A stretch of 64,000 nt of DNA from Azospirillum ramasamyi (lineage in GTDB: Bacteria; Pseudomonadota; Alphaproteobacteria; Azospirillales; Azospirillaceae). The stretch is from positions 580,648-644,647 of the forward strand of contig NZ_CP029832.1 in the NCBI RefSeq assembly GCF_003233655.1, given 5' to 3'. Of this stretch, positions 34,097-42,898 are shown one piece after another. The position numbers and the translations under genes are program-made. The notes under the pieces are model-generated. The model was not told where the DNA came from. It made no database searches and worked only from the letters and a program-made list of their open reading frames with translations. Every line of letters starts with the position of its first letter. The first letter of the stretch is position 1.

Positions 34097-34708
34097 ATGC
34101 CGACCTTGACCCAGACCCTTGCCGTCAATTTCCCGCGCGCCCGTGTCTGGCCGCTGCTGGGCGACGTGGAGCAGGTGATCACCTGTATGCCCGGCGCCTC
34201 CTTGACCAAGCCGCGCGAGGATGACCGGATCTTTGGGCAGATGCGCGTGAAGCTCGGCCCCATTGCCGCCACCTTCACCGGAGAGGGCACGCTGACGATG
34301 GACGCGGCGACCCGAACGGGCGTCATCCACGGCCAGGGAACGGACCCCAAGAACAATTCCCGCGCCAAGGCCGACGTGACCTTCGCGGTGCTGGAGGAGG
34401 GACAGGGCACCCGCATCGACCTGACCGTCGATTTCACCCTGACCGGCGTGCTGGCCCAATTCAGCCGCGGCGCCATCGTGCAGGAGATCGCCAACCGCCT
34501 GACCGCCGAATTCGCCCGCAACCTGGAAGCCAAACTCGCCGCGACGGCACCGGTGACGGCGGAGGCGGTGACAGCTCCGGTTACCGAGGCGCCGCCAACA
34601 CCCAAGGAATTGAACGCTGGCAATCTGCTATGGGCCATGCTGAAGGATTGGCTGCGCGGCCTTTTCGGCAACCGGGGCCTGCAAGGCAACCACAGCCGCC
34701 CCCGATAA
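34097..34708 (+). CDS. CoxG-like SRPBCC-family protein
   Basis: The product has 203 residues. It has the CoxG/SRPBCC start (LAVNFPRARVWPLLGDVEQV, CMPGASL) and GQMRVKLGPIAATFTGEGTL, a hydrophobic-ligand-type beta barrel of about 145 residues, then a low-complexity Ala/Thr/Pro linker and a hydrophobic C-terminal end (NLLWAMLKDWLRGLFG) that may anchor it at the membrane. In CO dehydrogenase systems CoxG recruits the enzyme to the cytoplasmic membrane. A similar docking role for the present hydroxylase is inference. It starts 4 bases after the small-subunit stop. Confidence 0.88.
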   Translation: MPTLTQTLAVNFPRARVWPLLGDVEQVITCMPGASLTKPREDDRIFGQMRVKLGPIAATFTGEGTLTMDAATRTGVIHGQGTDPKNNSRAKADVTFAVLEEGQGTRIDLTVDFTLTGVLAQFSRGAIVQEIANRLTAEFARNLEAKLAATAPVTAEAVTAPVTEAPPTPKELNAGNLLWAMLKDWLRGLFGNRGLQGNHSRPR

Positions 34709-34763
34709 CACCTCCCCCATCCCAGGGGATACCATCCGCGAACCCGAGACTCACACCCGCATC

Positions 34764-35933
34764 ATGCCGAACGACCCTCTGAACGCCTTCGTTCCCCACG
34801 GTCTGGCCGAGGTTGCCGGAACCGCCGACGGCCCGCTGGCCGGGCTGCGCTTCGCAGTGAAGGACCTGTTTGACGTCGCGGGCCTTCCCACCGGAGCGGG
34901 CAACCCGGATTGGCTTCGCACCCACGACATTCCGCAGCATACCGCCCCGGCCGTGCAGCGCCTGCTGGACACCGGGGCGAATCTCGCCGGCAAGACCCTG
35001 ACCGACGAATTGGCCTGGAGCTTGGCCGGCGAAAACGCCCATTACGGCACGCCGGAGAATCCGGAGGCCCCGGACCGCATCCCTGGTGGCTCGTCCAGCG
35101 GGTCGGCCTCCGCGGTGGCCGGCGGGGCGGTGGACTTTGCCATCGGGACCGACACCGGCGGGTCGATCCGACTGCCGGCCAGCTATTGTGGCCTCTATGG
35201 TATCCGGCCCACCCACGGAGCGGTTCCGCTGGAGGGCTCCGTCCCGCTGGCGCCGAGCTTCGACACCGTCGGCTGGTTCGCGCGGGACGCGGCGCTGCTT
35301 CACCGTGTCGGAGTGGTATTGCTGCCCCCGGCTCCTGCCGTTCCGCTACGCCGTCTGCTGGTGGCCGAGGACGCCTTCGCCGTCGCCGGCGAGGAGGTTC
35401 GCGCCGCCTTGGCTCCGGCCCGGGATCGGCTGCAGGAACGGTTCGGAAGCGCCACCGCGGTGACCCTGGCCCCGGAGGGGCTGGAGCGGTGGCGCCAGGT
35501 CTTCCAGACGCTTCAAGCCGCCGAAGCCTGGGCGGCGCATGGCGCCTGGATCGGTTCGGTGAAGCCCACCTTCGGACCGGGCGTGCGCGACCGCTTCGCC
35601 GCGGCAGCCACGCTCGACCCTGCCCTGACCCACGCCGCGGCGGAAACGCGGGAGAGCATTCGCCGGCGGATGGACGACCTGTTGGGAGCGGATGGGCTGA
35701 TCGCCCTGCCCAGTGCGCCGGGCATTGCACCGCTGCGTGGCTTGTCGGGAGCCGCGGTGGACGCGGAGCGCGGGCGGGCGCTGGCGATCCTGTGCCCAGC
35801 CGGTCTGGCCGGTCTGCCGCAAATCTCCATCCCCGCGGCGCGGCTGAACGGCTGCCCGCTCGGCCTGTCGCTCATCGGCCCGCGCGGCAGCGATTCCGCG
35901 CTGCTGGCCATTGCCGAGGATCTTTTCGCATGA
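34764..35933 (+). CDS. Amidase-signature hydrolase
   Basis: The product has 389 residues and the amidase-signature catalytic set: Lys33 (FAVKDLFDVAG), the cis-serine in PGGSSSGSASA (residues 110-112) and the nucleophile Ser134 in GTDTGGSIRLPAS. It hydrolyses a carboxamide or a carbamoyl-type bond in the cytosol. Its stop overlaps the start of the AtzH/HpxZ-like gene (ATGA-type overlap at 35930-35933), which recalls the AtzE-AtzH and HpxY-HpxZ pairs that act on 1-carboxybiuret and in oxalurate breakdown. It is shorter than AtzE (about 450-460 residues), and no AtzG/HpxX-like small subunit gene is present, so the exact substrate is open. Confidence 0.88.
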   Translation: MPNDPLNAFVPHGLAEVAGTADGPLAGLRFAVKDLFDVAGLPTGAGNPDWLRTHDIPQHTAPAVQRLLDTGANLAGKTLTDELAWSLAGENAHYGTPENPEAPDRIPGGSSSGSASAVAGGAVDFAIGTDTGGSIRLPASYCGLYGIRPTHGAVPLEGSVPLAPSFDTVGWFARDAALLHRVGVVLLPPAPAVPLRRLLVAEDAFAVAGEEVRAALAPARDRLQERFGSATAVTLAPEGLERWRQVFQTLQAAEAWAAHGAWIGSVKPTFGPGVRDRFAAAATLDPALTHAAAETRESIRRRMDDLLGADGLIALPSAPGIAPLRGLSGAAVDAERGRALAILCPAGLAGLPQISIPAARLNGCPLGLSLIGPRGSDSALLAIAEDLFA

Positions 35934-36325
35934 TGTCTGAGACGATGGCGCCTGAGATCAACATCCCCGAGGTGGTGGCCGAGGTCACCGCCGCTTTCGA
36001 ACGCTACGAACGCGCGCTGACCGCCAACGATGTGGCGGTGCTGGACGAGCTCTTCTGGAACAACCCCGCGACCCTGCGCTACGGCGTAGGGGAGAATCTG
36101 TACGGCTATGACGCCATCGCCGACTTCCGTCAGGGTCGCCCGGCAGCGGGGCTGGAACGGACGCTGCGCAACACCGTCGTCACCACCTATGGCCATGACA
36201 TGGCGACCGCCAACACCGAGTTCACGCGCCCGTCCACCGAGCGTGTCGGACGGCAGAGCCACACATGGGTCCGCATGCCGGAGGGCTGGCGGATCGTTGC
36301 AGCCCATGTGTCGCTGATGGGCTGA
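35930..36325 (+). CDS. AtzH/HpxZ-like protein of the NTF2-like fold
   Basis: The product has 131 residues. VVAEVTAAFERYERALTAND, LDELFWNNPATLRYGVGENL and YGYDAIADFR, then TWVRMPEGWRIVAAHVS, are characteristic of the DUF3225/AtzH group. Related proteins accompany amidases: AtzH stabilises the AtzE-AtzG complex in cyanuric acid breakdown, and HpxZ is required for oxalurate use. Start is ambiguous between two adjacent ATGs (35930, 35933). Its pairing with the amidase is the strongest hint to the type of substrate handled by this operon. Confidence 0.85.
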   Translation: MMSETMAPEINIPEVVAEVTAAFERYERALTANDVAVLDELFWNNPATLRYGVGENLYGYDAIADFRQGRPAAGLERTLRNTVVTTYGHDMATANTEFTRPSTERVGRQSHTWVRMPEGWRIVAAHVSLMG

Positions 36326-36425
36326 AGGGTTTTGCATTCAGCCCCGGTTGCCGATCTCAGGGTCCGCTGCCATCCTTCCTGATACCCAAGCCGGCCCCCA
36401 AACCCGCACCGACGGACCGACCGCC

Positions 36426-36911
36426 ATGAGTTTAGACGATCCCTTGATTGACGAGGCGTACCGCGTCCTGGCGGAGCGTCCCGGATTCCTGATCCGCCGC
36501 CTGCACCAGATTCACGTCTCCATGTTCGTCGAGGAGTGCGCGGAGTTCAACATCACCCCCGTCCAGTACAGCGTGCTGACCGCTCTGGCGGAACGGCCCG
36601 ATCTTGATCAGGTGACGCTGGGCGCCCAAATCGGCATCGACCGCACGACCACCGCGGGCGTGCTGGCGCGGCTGGCCGAGCGCGGGCTGATCCAACGCCG
36701 GGCCAGCCCGGTGGACAAGCGCATGAGGCTGGCCGCCATCACCGCGGAAGGCCGGAAGCTGCTGCGCCGCATGGACAAGAAGGCCCAGCGCGCCCATGAC
36801 CGCACCGTCGCCCCCCTGCCGAAGGAGGACCGGGCGGCCTTCCTTCGCTACCTGCTGCATCTGGTGGACGCCAGCAACGACTACGGACGCGCCCCGCTGC
36901 ATCTGCCGTGA
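36426..36911 (+). CDS. MarR-family transcriptional regulator
   Basis: The product has 161 residues with a winged helix-turn-helix: ITPVQYSVLTALAERP, QVTLGAQIGIDRTTTAGVLA (recognition helix about residues 62-80) and the wing RRASPVDKRMRLAAIT, in which the DKR motif is typical. MarR proteins are dimers that bind short palindromes and release them on binding small, often aromatic, ligands. The gene lies within the catabolic gene run, between the AtzH-like and the DUF1116 genes, and is a candidate for binding the three TCAGCATRCTGA-like sites at 23553, 23658 and 23826. Confidence 0.9.
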   Translation: MSLDDPLIDEAYRVLAERPGFLIRRLHQIHVSMFVEECAEFNITPVQYSVLTALAERPDLDQVTLGAQIGIDRTTTAGVLARLAERGLIQRRASPVDKRMRLAAITAEGRKLLRRMDKKAQRAHDRTVAPLPKEDRAAFLRYLLHLVDASNDYGRAPLHLP

Positions 36912-36964
36912 TGGGAATCGCCCTTTCCGGGGGCGGAGAGGGATCGAACACAAGGAAACACGCG

Positions 36965-38128
36965 ATGAATGACGCCACCGCGCGGGCCGTGGAACGGCTG
37001 TTGGCTGCCGTGCCGGTATGGGTGGAAACCGGGACCGCCGGGGAGAGGATCGGGCTGGACCGCCATACGCTGCTGCACGCTGGACCGCCATTCGCCGATC
37101 CGGCGGAGATCTGCGCGCCGATCCTCAACGCCGCCGCCGCGGCCCTGCTGTTCGAAGGCATGGCCGATGGGGTGGAGGAGGCCAAGGCCCTGGTGCGGAA
37201 CGGCATGGTGAGCCTGCGCCCGGCACAGGATTTGGGCGTGGTCACGCCGCTCGCCGCCGTCGTGTCGCGATCGATGTGGTTGCATGTGGTGGAGGATGCG
37301 GGCGGCTCCGGCATCCGCGCTTACAGCCCTCTGAACGAGGGTGGCGGTCCTGCCCAGCGTTTTGGAATTGTCAGCGGGGCGGTGGTGGAGCGGCTGCGCC
37401 TGCTGCACGGGAGGATTGGCCCGGCGCTGGCCGCCATCGGGCCGGTGGAGCTTTCCGCCCTTGCCCGCGAGGCGATGGCGCAAGGGGACGAGTTGCACGG
37501 GCGCGTTGGGGTGGCCTCGGCGTTGCTGACCGACACGCTCGTGTCGCGGCTGGGGGGGGCCGGCGATGTCTGCGGATTCCTGAAGGAGGCCGGGCAGTTT
37601 TTCCTCAACCCTTGGATGGCCGCCTGCAAAGCGATGATGCTGACCGCGGACAGGGTGCCCGGGGCAACTCTGGTGACCTCGGCCGGCGGCAACGGAGTGC
37701 GATTCGGGCTGCGTCTGTCGGGCATGATGGGCAAGGGCTGGGCGAGCGCTCGCATCGCCGCCCCGCAGGGCCCCGACATTGGCGTACCCCGCCCGCGCCT
37801 GCCTGCTATTGGCGACAGCGCCGTCATTGATGCGTTAGGGTTCGGCGCGCTGGCGCTCGACACCGCGCCGCTGCTGCGGGTGGAGCTTGGTGCTGCCGCT
37901 GAAGCCATTATGGCGGCGGCCGATCACTTGCTCTGCGTAGAACATCCTGTTTTCGAGCGCCGTGTCGGCCTGGATGCCTGCGCCGTGCTGCCGGGCGGCC
38001 CCGTCCCGCCGGTCTGTCTGGCCGCCCTGCACGCGGCTGGGGAGGACGGGATCGTCGGGCGGGGGATTTGCTGGCACCCCCACTCCTGCCACGCCGACGC
38101 GGTAGCCGCGGTAGAGCGACTTGCCTAA
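36965..38128 (+). CDS. DUF1116-family protein, AllG/YlbE-like
   Basis: The product has 387 residues. It matches the DUF1116 layout: LHAGPPFADPAEICAPILNA, LLFEGMADGVEEAKALVRNG, VVTPLAAVVSRSMWLHVVED, AYSPLNEGG, FFLNPWMAACKAMM, GATLVTSAGGNG and IGDSAVIDALGFG. Enterobacterial DUF1116 members (AllG) form, with AllF and AllH, an oxamate carbamoyltransferase that releases carbamoyl phosphate from oxalurate in allantoin breakdown. Here AllF/FdrA and AllH partners are absent from the window, so the activity cannot simply be carried over, but the link to oxamate chemistry agrees with the HpxW- and HpxZ-like genes. Start 36965 follows AAGGAA. It is the last gene of the run. Confidence 0.85.
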   Translation: MNDATARAVERLLAAVPVWVETGTAGERIGLDRHTLLHAGPPFADPAEICAPILNAAAAALLFEGMADGVEEAKALVRNGMVSLRPAQDLGVVTPLAAVVSRSMWLHVVEDAGGSGIRAYSPLNEGGGPAQRFGIVSGAVVERLRLLHGRIGPALAAIGPVELSALAREAMAQGDELHGRVGVASALLTDTLVSRLGGAGDVCGFLKEAGQFFLNPWMAACKAMMLTADRVPGATLVTSAGGNGVRFGLRLSGMMGKGWASARIAAPQGPDIGVPRPRLPAIGDSAVIDALGFGALALDTAPLLRVELGAAAEAIMAAADHLLCVEHPVFERRVGLDACAVLPGGPVPPVCLAALHAAGEDGIVGRGICWHPHSCHADAVAAVERLA

Positions 38129-38197
38129 TCAGGAATATGGCTGGTTAATCGAAAGGCAGTTGGGCTCTGCGCCCCAGTAGGTCAGCAATCGGCGCAG

Positions 38198-38224
38198 TGA
38201 ACCGCTCCGGTTTTATCGGAGGCC
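38198..38224 (+). repeat. Solitary IS3-type terminal repeat
   Basis: The sequence beginning TGAACCGCTCCGGTTTTATC matches the left end of the IS3-family element at 63584-63610 at 23 of 27 bases. No transposase gene follows, so this is an orphan end between the catabolic operon and the broken hdhA-like gene. Apart from it, I see nothing in 38129-38421. Confidence 0.55.
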
Positions 38225-38421
38225 ATTTGTCTTGACTCACGTTTCCATGGCGCCGTCCTCGGTTTGGGCATAGTACCGTGCAACGCACTCATGCGAATGT
38301 GCTCAACTCTGCGCTATATCGGTTCCACGGCACTTAATAAGGAGGCGTGGCGCGGCCAGCGGAACGCGCAGGCGGTATAACCCTCCGGCTATCGAGGACT
38401 CTGCTCGGGGGCAAGGTTGCC

Positions 38422-39192
38422 TCAGTCGAGTTCCTGGACTCCGCCGCCTGACACGGTCAGTATCTGGCCGCTGATCCAGGATGAGGCTTCCGAACAGAGG
38501 AAGAGAGCGGCCGCCGCGATATCGTCGCCTTCTCCAAGCCGTCCGAGCGGCGTGTGCTTCAACATGGCGCTCTCGCTTTCCGGTGTCAGCACGCTTTCGA
38601 GCGCCAGCGTCCTGATCGCGCCAGGAGCGATCGCATTGACCCGGATCCCTTTTGGTCCGAGATCGAAGGCCATGTTCCGGGTGAGGTGATTGACCGCCGC
38701 CTTGGACGAGCCATAGGAAGTCATTCGTTAGTTTTTGTTCTCCCCCGCCATCGAACTGATGGTGAGAATCGCTCCGCCCCCGGCGGCCTCGATGTGTGGC
38801 GCAGCGAGTTGGCAAAGGCGAAAAACCGAGAAAACGTTGAGATGATAGGCCCGGGCGAAATCGGACATCGGCATGTCGAATGGCTTGGGGCCGCCGCCGC
38901 CGGCATTGTTCACCAGGATGTGAAGAGCGCCGAAGATGTTTAAGGCGAAGGCGACCGAGGCGGCGCAATCCTCATCCTCCAACACGTTGCAGGCGGCGGC
39001 AACCGCACGCCCGCCGTTTTCGCGGATGCGGGCCGCGACGGATTCCGCCGCTTCGGCATGCAGGTCGGTCACGGCGACCGCCGCGCCCGCGGCGGCGAAC
39101 ATCTCGGCGATGGCTTTGCCGATGCCGGCACCCGCGCCTGTGACCAGGGCGGCCTTGCCATCCAAACGGAACATGGCGGGATCGTAAGGCAT
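38422..39192 (-). pseudogene. hdhA: 7-alpha-hydroxysteroid dehydrogenase-like SDR, interrupted by an in-frame stop
   Basis: Read through, the 256-codon frame is a full short-chain dehydrogenase closely resembling E. coli HdhA: cofactor motif TGAGAGIGKAIA, LVNNAGGGGPKPFDMPMSDF, SSMAGENKN, then SYGSSKAAVNHLTRNMAFDL and a C-terminal SGQILTVSGGGVQELD. A TAA at codon 155 (38728-38730) falls between the catalytic Ser and Tyr (Tyr160), with both halves in the same frame. The upstream product would therefore lack the Tyr-Lys pair and be inactive unless the stop is read through. A reinitiation ATG lies two codons after the stop. Otherwise the gene looks undamaged, suggesting recent inactivation or a sequencing error. 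Confidence 0.85.
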
Positions 39193-39488
39193 AAGCGCCT
39201 CCGTTCATGCCTCGGCATGGAGGTTGCCCCCAGTGTGGACAACTTTGTGCCTCGTCTCGATCGGGCACAAGCAAACCGTCGGCATGTTCTGGCCGGCTGC
39301 CTCGGCTCTCATGATACGGGCTCGGCGTGCGCAAGGTAAGTCGTGCAGAGTGGGTGCCGGGTCCTCGATATCGCTCGCCCCTAGCCGATCACATTCCGGC
39401 AGACCCTTCGTTCCAACAGATCCTCGACCGGTTGAGCGGGCGAGCCGGGTACGTCCGGCTCAGTTAGCGGCCGGTGTGCCGGCGACGC

Positions 39489-40469
39489 TCAGTGCCAGAG
39501 ACCGGACGAGCGCCAGCGCGGCCGATGGGTGGGCGGCGCGAGGTGCCCGGGAGGTGTGACCGGCTGTTCCCCGAAGGGGGAGGGCAGGGGGGCGGCCTGC
39601 TGAAGCGCGAGAAGCCGCGCGATGCGTTCATCGGTGGCGGGGTGGGTGCGCAGCACGGACGGGTGCGGAGTCCGCCGGCCGGGGAACAGCATGTTCTCCC
39701 AGAAGCCGGGATCGTAGCGTCGGAGTTTGGCCAGGGCGGAAGCGAGGCCCAGGGGATCCCCGGTGATCGCGGCGGCATCCAGATCGGCGTCGAACTCCCG
39801 CGTTCGCGACAGGTTGAGTTGAATGAGCGTGTTGACGGAGGGCGCCCCGATGAGCAGCGCGATCAGCAGCCAGGGAAAATTCGCCTGTTGCGCCAGCATC
39901 AGCGGCAGGCTGGCGAACAGCAGGATCATGCCGGTGACCGCCATCGCCCCTGTCACCCGGCTGATGATGTCGGCCAGCCCCATGATGAACAGGTCATGGT
40001 TCCGGATATGGCTGATCTCATGGGCCAGGACGCCGATGAGTTCGCGCAGGTTCAGGCTCCGCAGGAGGCCGTCGGTCAGGACGATGGCGCTGCTCCGCGG
40101 CGAGCCGACGGTGAAGGCGTTCGGCACCGGCGTCGAGAGGTAATGCAGTTCGGGGATGCTGGGCAGCCCGGCCCGCTGGGCCAATACCGCGAGGGCCCTC
40201 TGAACCTCCGGAAGCTCGGCCCAGCCAAGACGCTGGGCGCCGTAGAGCCTGAGCATGACCTGGGGCGAGACGTTGCGGCCGAAGGCCAGGGCCGTGCCGA
40301 GGAGGAGGATCACCCACAGGATCCCCGCCGGACCGAAGAGCAACCAGCCGATGGTCGCGGCGAGCAGGGTCAGGCCTGCCACCAGCAGGATGGACTGCGC
40401 AACGTTTCGGAGCTTATTGCGGCGAAGCTCCTGTTCATCGAGGTGGCCCACATGCATGATGGTCCGCAT
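39489..40469 (-). CDS. M48-family zinc metalloprotease, HtpX-like
   Basis: The product has 326 residues. Two N-terminal membrane helices (about residues 22-62) precede the zinc-binding motif HEISH (His150, Glu151, His154); further helices lie around 165-215, and the third ligand is expected in SRTREFDADLDAA. HtpX-type enzymes degrade misfolded or damaged membrane proteins from the inner membrane. Start 40469 (MRTIMHVGH) was chosen because the 16 residues upstream are not family-like. The C-terminal ~35 residues are proline-rich. It is transcribed away from the phosphatase gene. Confidence 0.88.
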   Translation of the reverse strand: MRTIMHVGHLDEQELRRNKLRNVAQSILLVAGLTLLAATIGWLLFGPAGILWVILLLGTALAFGRNVSPQVMLRLYGAQRLGWAELPEVQRALAVLAQRAGLPSIPELHYLSTPVPNAFTVGSPRSSAIVLTDGLLRSLNLRELIGVLAHEISHIRNHDLFIMGLADIISRVTGAMAVTGMILLFASLPLMLAQQANFPWLLIALLIGAPSVNTLIQLNLSRTREFDADLDAAAITGDPLGLASALAKLRRYDPGFWENMLFPGRRTPHPSVLRTHPATDERIARLLALQQAAPLPSPFGEQPVTPPGHLAPPTHRPRWRSSGLWH

Positions 40470-40693
40470 TCCTTGGCTTCCAAGGAAGCAGATTGGGGGA
40501 GCCGGGCCTGCGGTCAAGCCGGCCCCCTGTCCATGCGATTCTTTGCCTTCCCCCTTGATCGGGACTGTACCCCGTCTACGTCAAGCGGAACATGCCGGCG
40601 TGCGTGCGGCCGATTTTGCATTCATCGATAACTCTTTGAAAATGCCTTGAAAAACTCCGCTTCCGCGCCCGCTTCCTCGAAGGATCGTCCGAC

Positions 40694-42082
40694 ATGGGGA
40701 ACGTCAACGATGCGCGTCGCCTCCGGCTTGTGTTCCCGCTGCTTCTGACGCTGGTCGCGGGGCTCGCGGTTTTCACGCCGCCGTTTCCGGCCCTCTCCGC
40801 TGGGCCGCCGGACGACGGCTGGCTGGTGGAAAAGGTGGTCGTGCTGAGCCGCCACGGCATCCGCCCACCGACCGACAGCGCGAAGCTCGCGCCTTTGTCG
40901 GCCTCGCCTTGGCCGAGTTGGCCGGTGCCGGACGGATATTTGACCCCACATGGACGCGACGCCATGGTCCTCATGGGGGAATTCTATCGCCAGCGCTATG
41001 TGTCCGCCGGACTGCTACCGAGCCGGGGTTGCCCGGAAGCAGACACCCTGTTCGTGTGGGCCGACGTCTCCCAGCGGACAAGGGCAACGGGCGACGCGCT
41101 GCTCGCCGGACTGGCGCCGGGCTGCGACCGGAAGGCCGGGTTCCGGGCAGGTAGTGGCGACGACCCGCTTTTCGACCCCATCGGCGCCGGAATCGCCCAT
41201 CTCGACCCGGCCCTCGCCCGACAGGCCATACTGGAGGCCATGGGCGGCAGAATAGAGGCCATGAAGGAAGGCTGGAACCCGCAACTTGCCGCGTTGGGCA
41301 ATCTCCTCGAATGCTGCGGCGAACCCCTGTGCCTGGCGCAGCTCGGAAAGCCGGACTGCGCGTTCCAGGATCTGCCCTGGGCGATCGAGGTCAAGCAGAA
41401 CGGCCGGAAGGTCGGTCTGTCCGGGCCGCTGGAAGACGCGTCGACCATCACGGAGGTCTTCCGCATGGAGTACGACGAGAACTTCCCGTCCGATCAGGTC
41501 GCCTGGGGCCGGGCGTCCACCCCTGTGGCGATCACCAGTTTGATGATACTGCACAAGGCGAAATACGATGTGGTGGAGCGTGTGCCTTACATCGCCCGGC
41601 TCGGCGCCTCGATGCTGCTGAGCCAGATCCGCATCGCGCTTGCCCAGGGCCAGGAGGCCCAAGATCCTGGAGCAGCGGCGAACGATGCCGGACCGCCGCC
41701 CGCCGCGATGACCGTGTTCGTCGGCCATGACACCAATCTGGCCGAACTCGGCAGCCTGCTCGGCCTGCACTGGAGCCTGGCCGGTTCACAGGAAGACGAT
41801 ACGCCACCCGGCGGGGCGCTGGTCTTTGAACGGCTGCGCAACCCGGCGGACGGAACACGCTATGTCCGGGTGTTCTTCATGGCGCAGACCATGGACCAGG
41901 TTCGGTTCCTGGCGCCGCTGACCGGGCCGGATGCCGCCGGGCCATTCGTCGCGCCGGTTCCGGTTCCGGGCTGCGCCCCGGCCGCCGGCATGGAATCGCT
42001 GTGTACCCTGGCCGATTTCGAGGCGTTCAGCAACCGCCGGATCGACCGCGACGCCACGACGACCCCGGACTATCGGCCTTGA
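40694..42082 (+). CDS. Histidine acid phosphatase (AppA/Agp type), periplasmic
   Basis: The product has 462 residues. The N-terminus is a signal sequence (basic start, then LVFPLLLTLVAGLAVF, cleavage near ALSAG). The catalytic motif RHGIRPP (Arg53-His54) gives the phosphohistidine nucleophile and GHDTN (His345-Asp346) the proton donor, the two hallmarks of the phytase/glucose-1-phosphatase branch. Several cysteines (CPEAD, GCDR, ECCGEPLC, PDC, PGC, LC) could form disulphides in the periplasm. It probably releases phosphate from sugar phosphates or inositol phosphates; the substrate is not determined by sequence. Confidence 0.9.
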   Translation: MGNVNDARRLRLVFPLLLTLVAGLAVFTPPFPALSAGPPDDGWLVEKVVVLSRHGIRPPTDSAKLAPLSASPWPSWPVPDGYLTPHGRDAMVLMGEFYRQRYVSAGLLPSRGCPEADTLFVWADVSQRTRATGDALLAGLAPGCDRKAGFRAGSGDDPLFDPIGAGIAHLDPALARQAILEAMGGRIEAMKEGWNPQLAALGNLLECCGEPLCLAQLGKPDCAFQDLPWAIEVKQNGRKVGLSGPLEDASTITEVFRMEYDENFPSDQVAWGRASTPVAITSLMILHKAKYDVVERVPYIARLGASMLLSQIRIALAQGQEAQDPGAAANDAGPPPAAMTVFVGHDTNLAELGSLLGLHWSLAGSQEDDTPPGGALVFERLRNPADGTRYVRVFFMAQTMDQVRFLAPLTGPDAAGPFVAPVPVPGCAPAAGMESLCTLADFEAFSNRRIDRDATTTPDYRP

Positions 42083-42154
42083 TCTCCCCGGCTCGTGCCT
42101 GGGGCGGTGCGCAGCTGGTGCCGGGTAAGGCACAGGCCGCGCCGCCGCCGGGCT

Positions 42155-42898
42155 TCACCCGTCCGCCGCCTCCCGACCGGCGGGACGCTGACCGGCGGTG
42201 AAGCGGGCGAGAGTCCCGGCATCGAGGCGCCGGTCGTGAAGCGCGCTGGCCACCAGCACGGCATCGGTTCCCTGCGCGGCCAGCGCGTCCAAATCCGCCG
42301 CGTCGCGCACTCCGCCGGCGCCCCAGACCCGCACTCCCGGACGTCGGGCCGCCAGCATGGCGATGCGGTCGAGATCCGGACCCTCGCCCGACCCGACACG
42401 GTCCAGCGTCATGGCGATCACCCGCCTGGGCCAGCGGGCAGGCTCCTCGTGCAGCGCCGCCGGACCCAGCGGCAATCCCCGCCGGACATCCAGAGACAGC
42501 GCCACCCGGTCGTCTCCGGCGAGCGCCAGCGCGGCTTCCAGCGTCGCGCCGTCGGTCTGGCTTTCGCTGCCGATCACCAGATGGCGCAGCCCGGCATCGA
42601 GCCAGCGGCGGCAATCGTCCGCCGTCGCCAGCCCGGCATCGACCCAGAAGGCGATCTCCGGCCAACGCGCCTGGAGAGCGGCCACGGTGGAGCGATGGTC
42701 GCCATGTCCGTGGATCGCGTCGAGATCGGCGACATAGCAGGCGCGGAAGGGTTGCAGCGCCAGCAGCGCAGCCACGATATCCTGGGGTGCCGAACCTGTG
42801 GTCAGCGCGCTTTCGATCGGGCGGTAGCGGTCGCGCTCTCCCCGCTTGGCGTGAACCACCTGTCCGCCCAGCAGGTCGATGACGGGAACGATGTCCAT
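42155..42898 (-). CDS. HisA/HisF-related TIM-barrel protein (COG1411-like)
   Basis: The product has 247 residues and starts exactly at the HisA-like strand MDIVPVIDLLGGQVVHAKRG. It continues with CYVADLDAIHGHG, FWVDAGLA, HLVIGSESQTD, VALSLDVRRGLPLG and GAGGVRDAADLDAL. The phosphate-binding loops resemble HisA, but relatives of this group occur outside histidine operons, next to ATP-grasp enzymes in methylotroph and methanogen C1-cofactor loci. Its start codon overlaps that of the divergent ATP-grasp gene. A role in methanofuran/methanopterin-type cofactor synthesis is inference from this pairing. Confidence 0.78.
   Translation of the reverse strand: MDIVPVIDLLGGQVVHAKRGERDRYRPIESALTTGSAPQDIVAALLALQPFRACYVADLDAIHGHGDHRSTVAALQARWPEIAFWVDAGLATADDCRRWLDAGLRHLVIGSESQTDGATLEAALALAGDDRVALSLDVRRGLPLGPAALHEEPARWPRRVIAMTLDRVGSGEGPDLDRIAMLAARRPGVRVWGAGGVRDAADLDALAAQGTDAVLVASALHDRRLDAGTLARFTAGQRPAGREAADG

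Noticed and set aside
30417..34708. Aerobic carbon monoxide dehydrogenase (coxLMS) as the identity of the hydroxylase
   Set aside because: The large subunit lacks the AYXCSFR active-site loop and the gene order is not coxMSL; CoxG-like proteins also accompany other hydroxylases.
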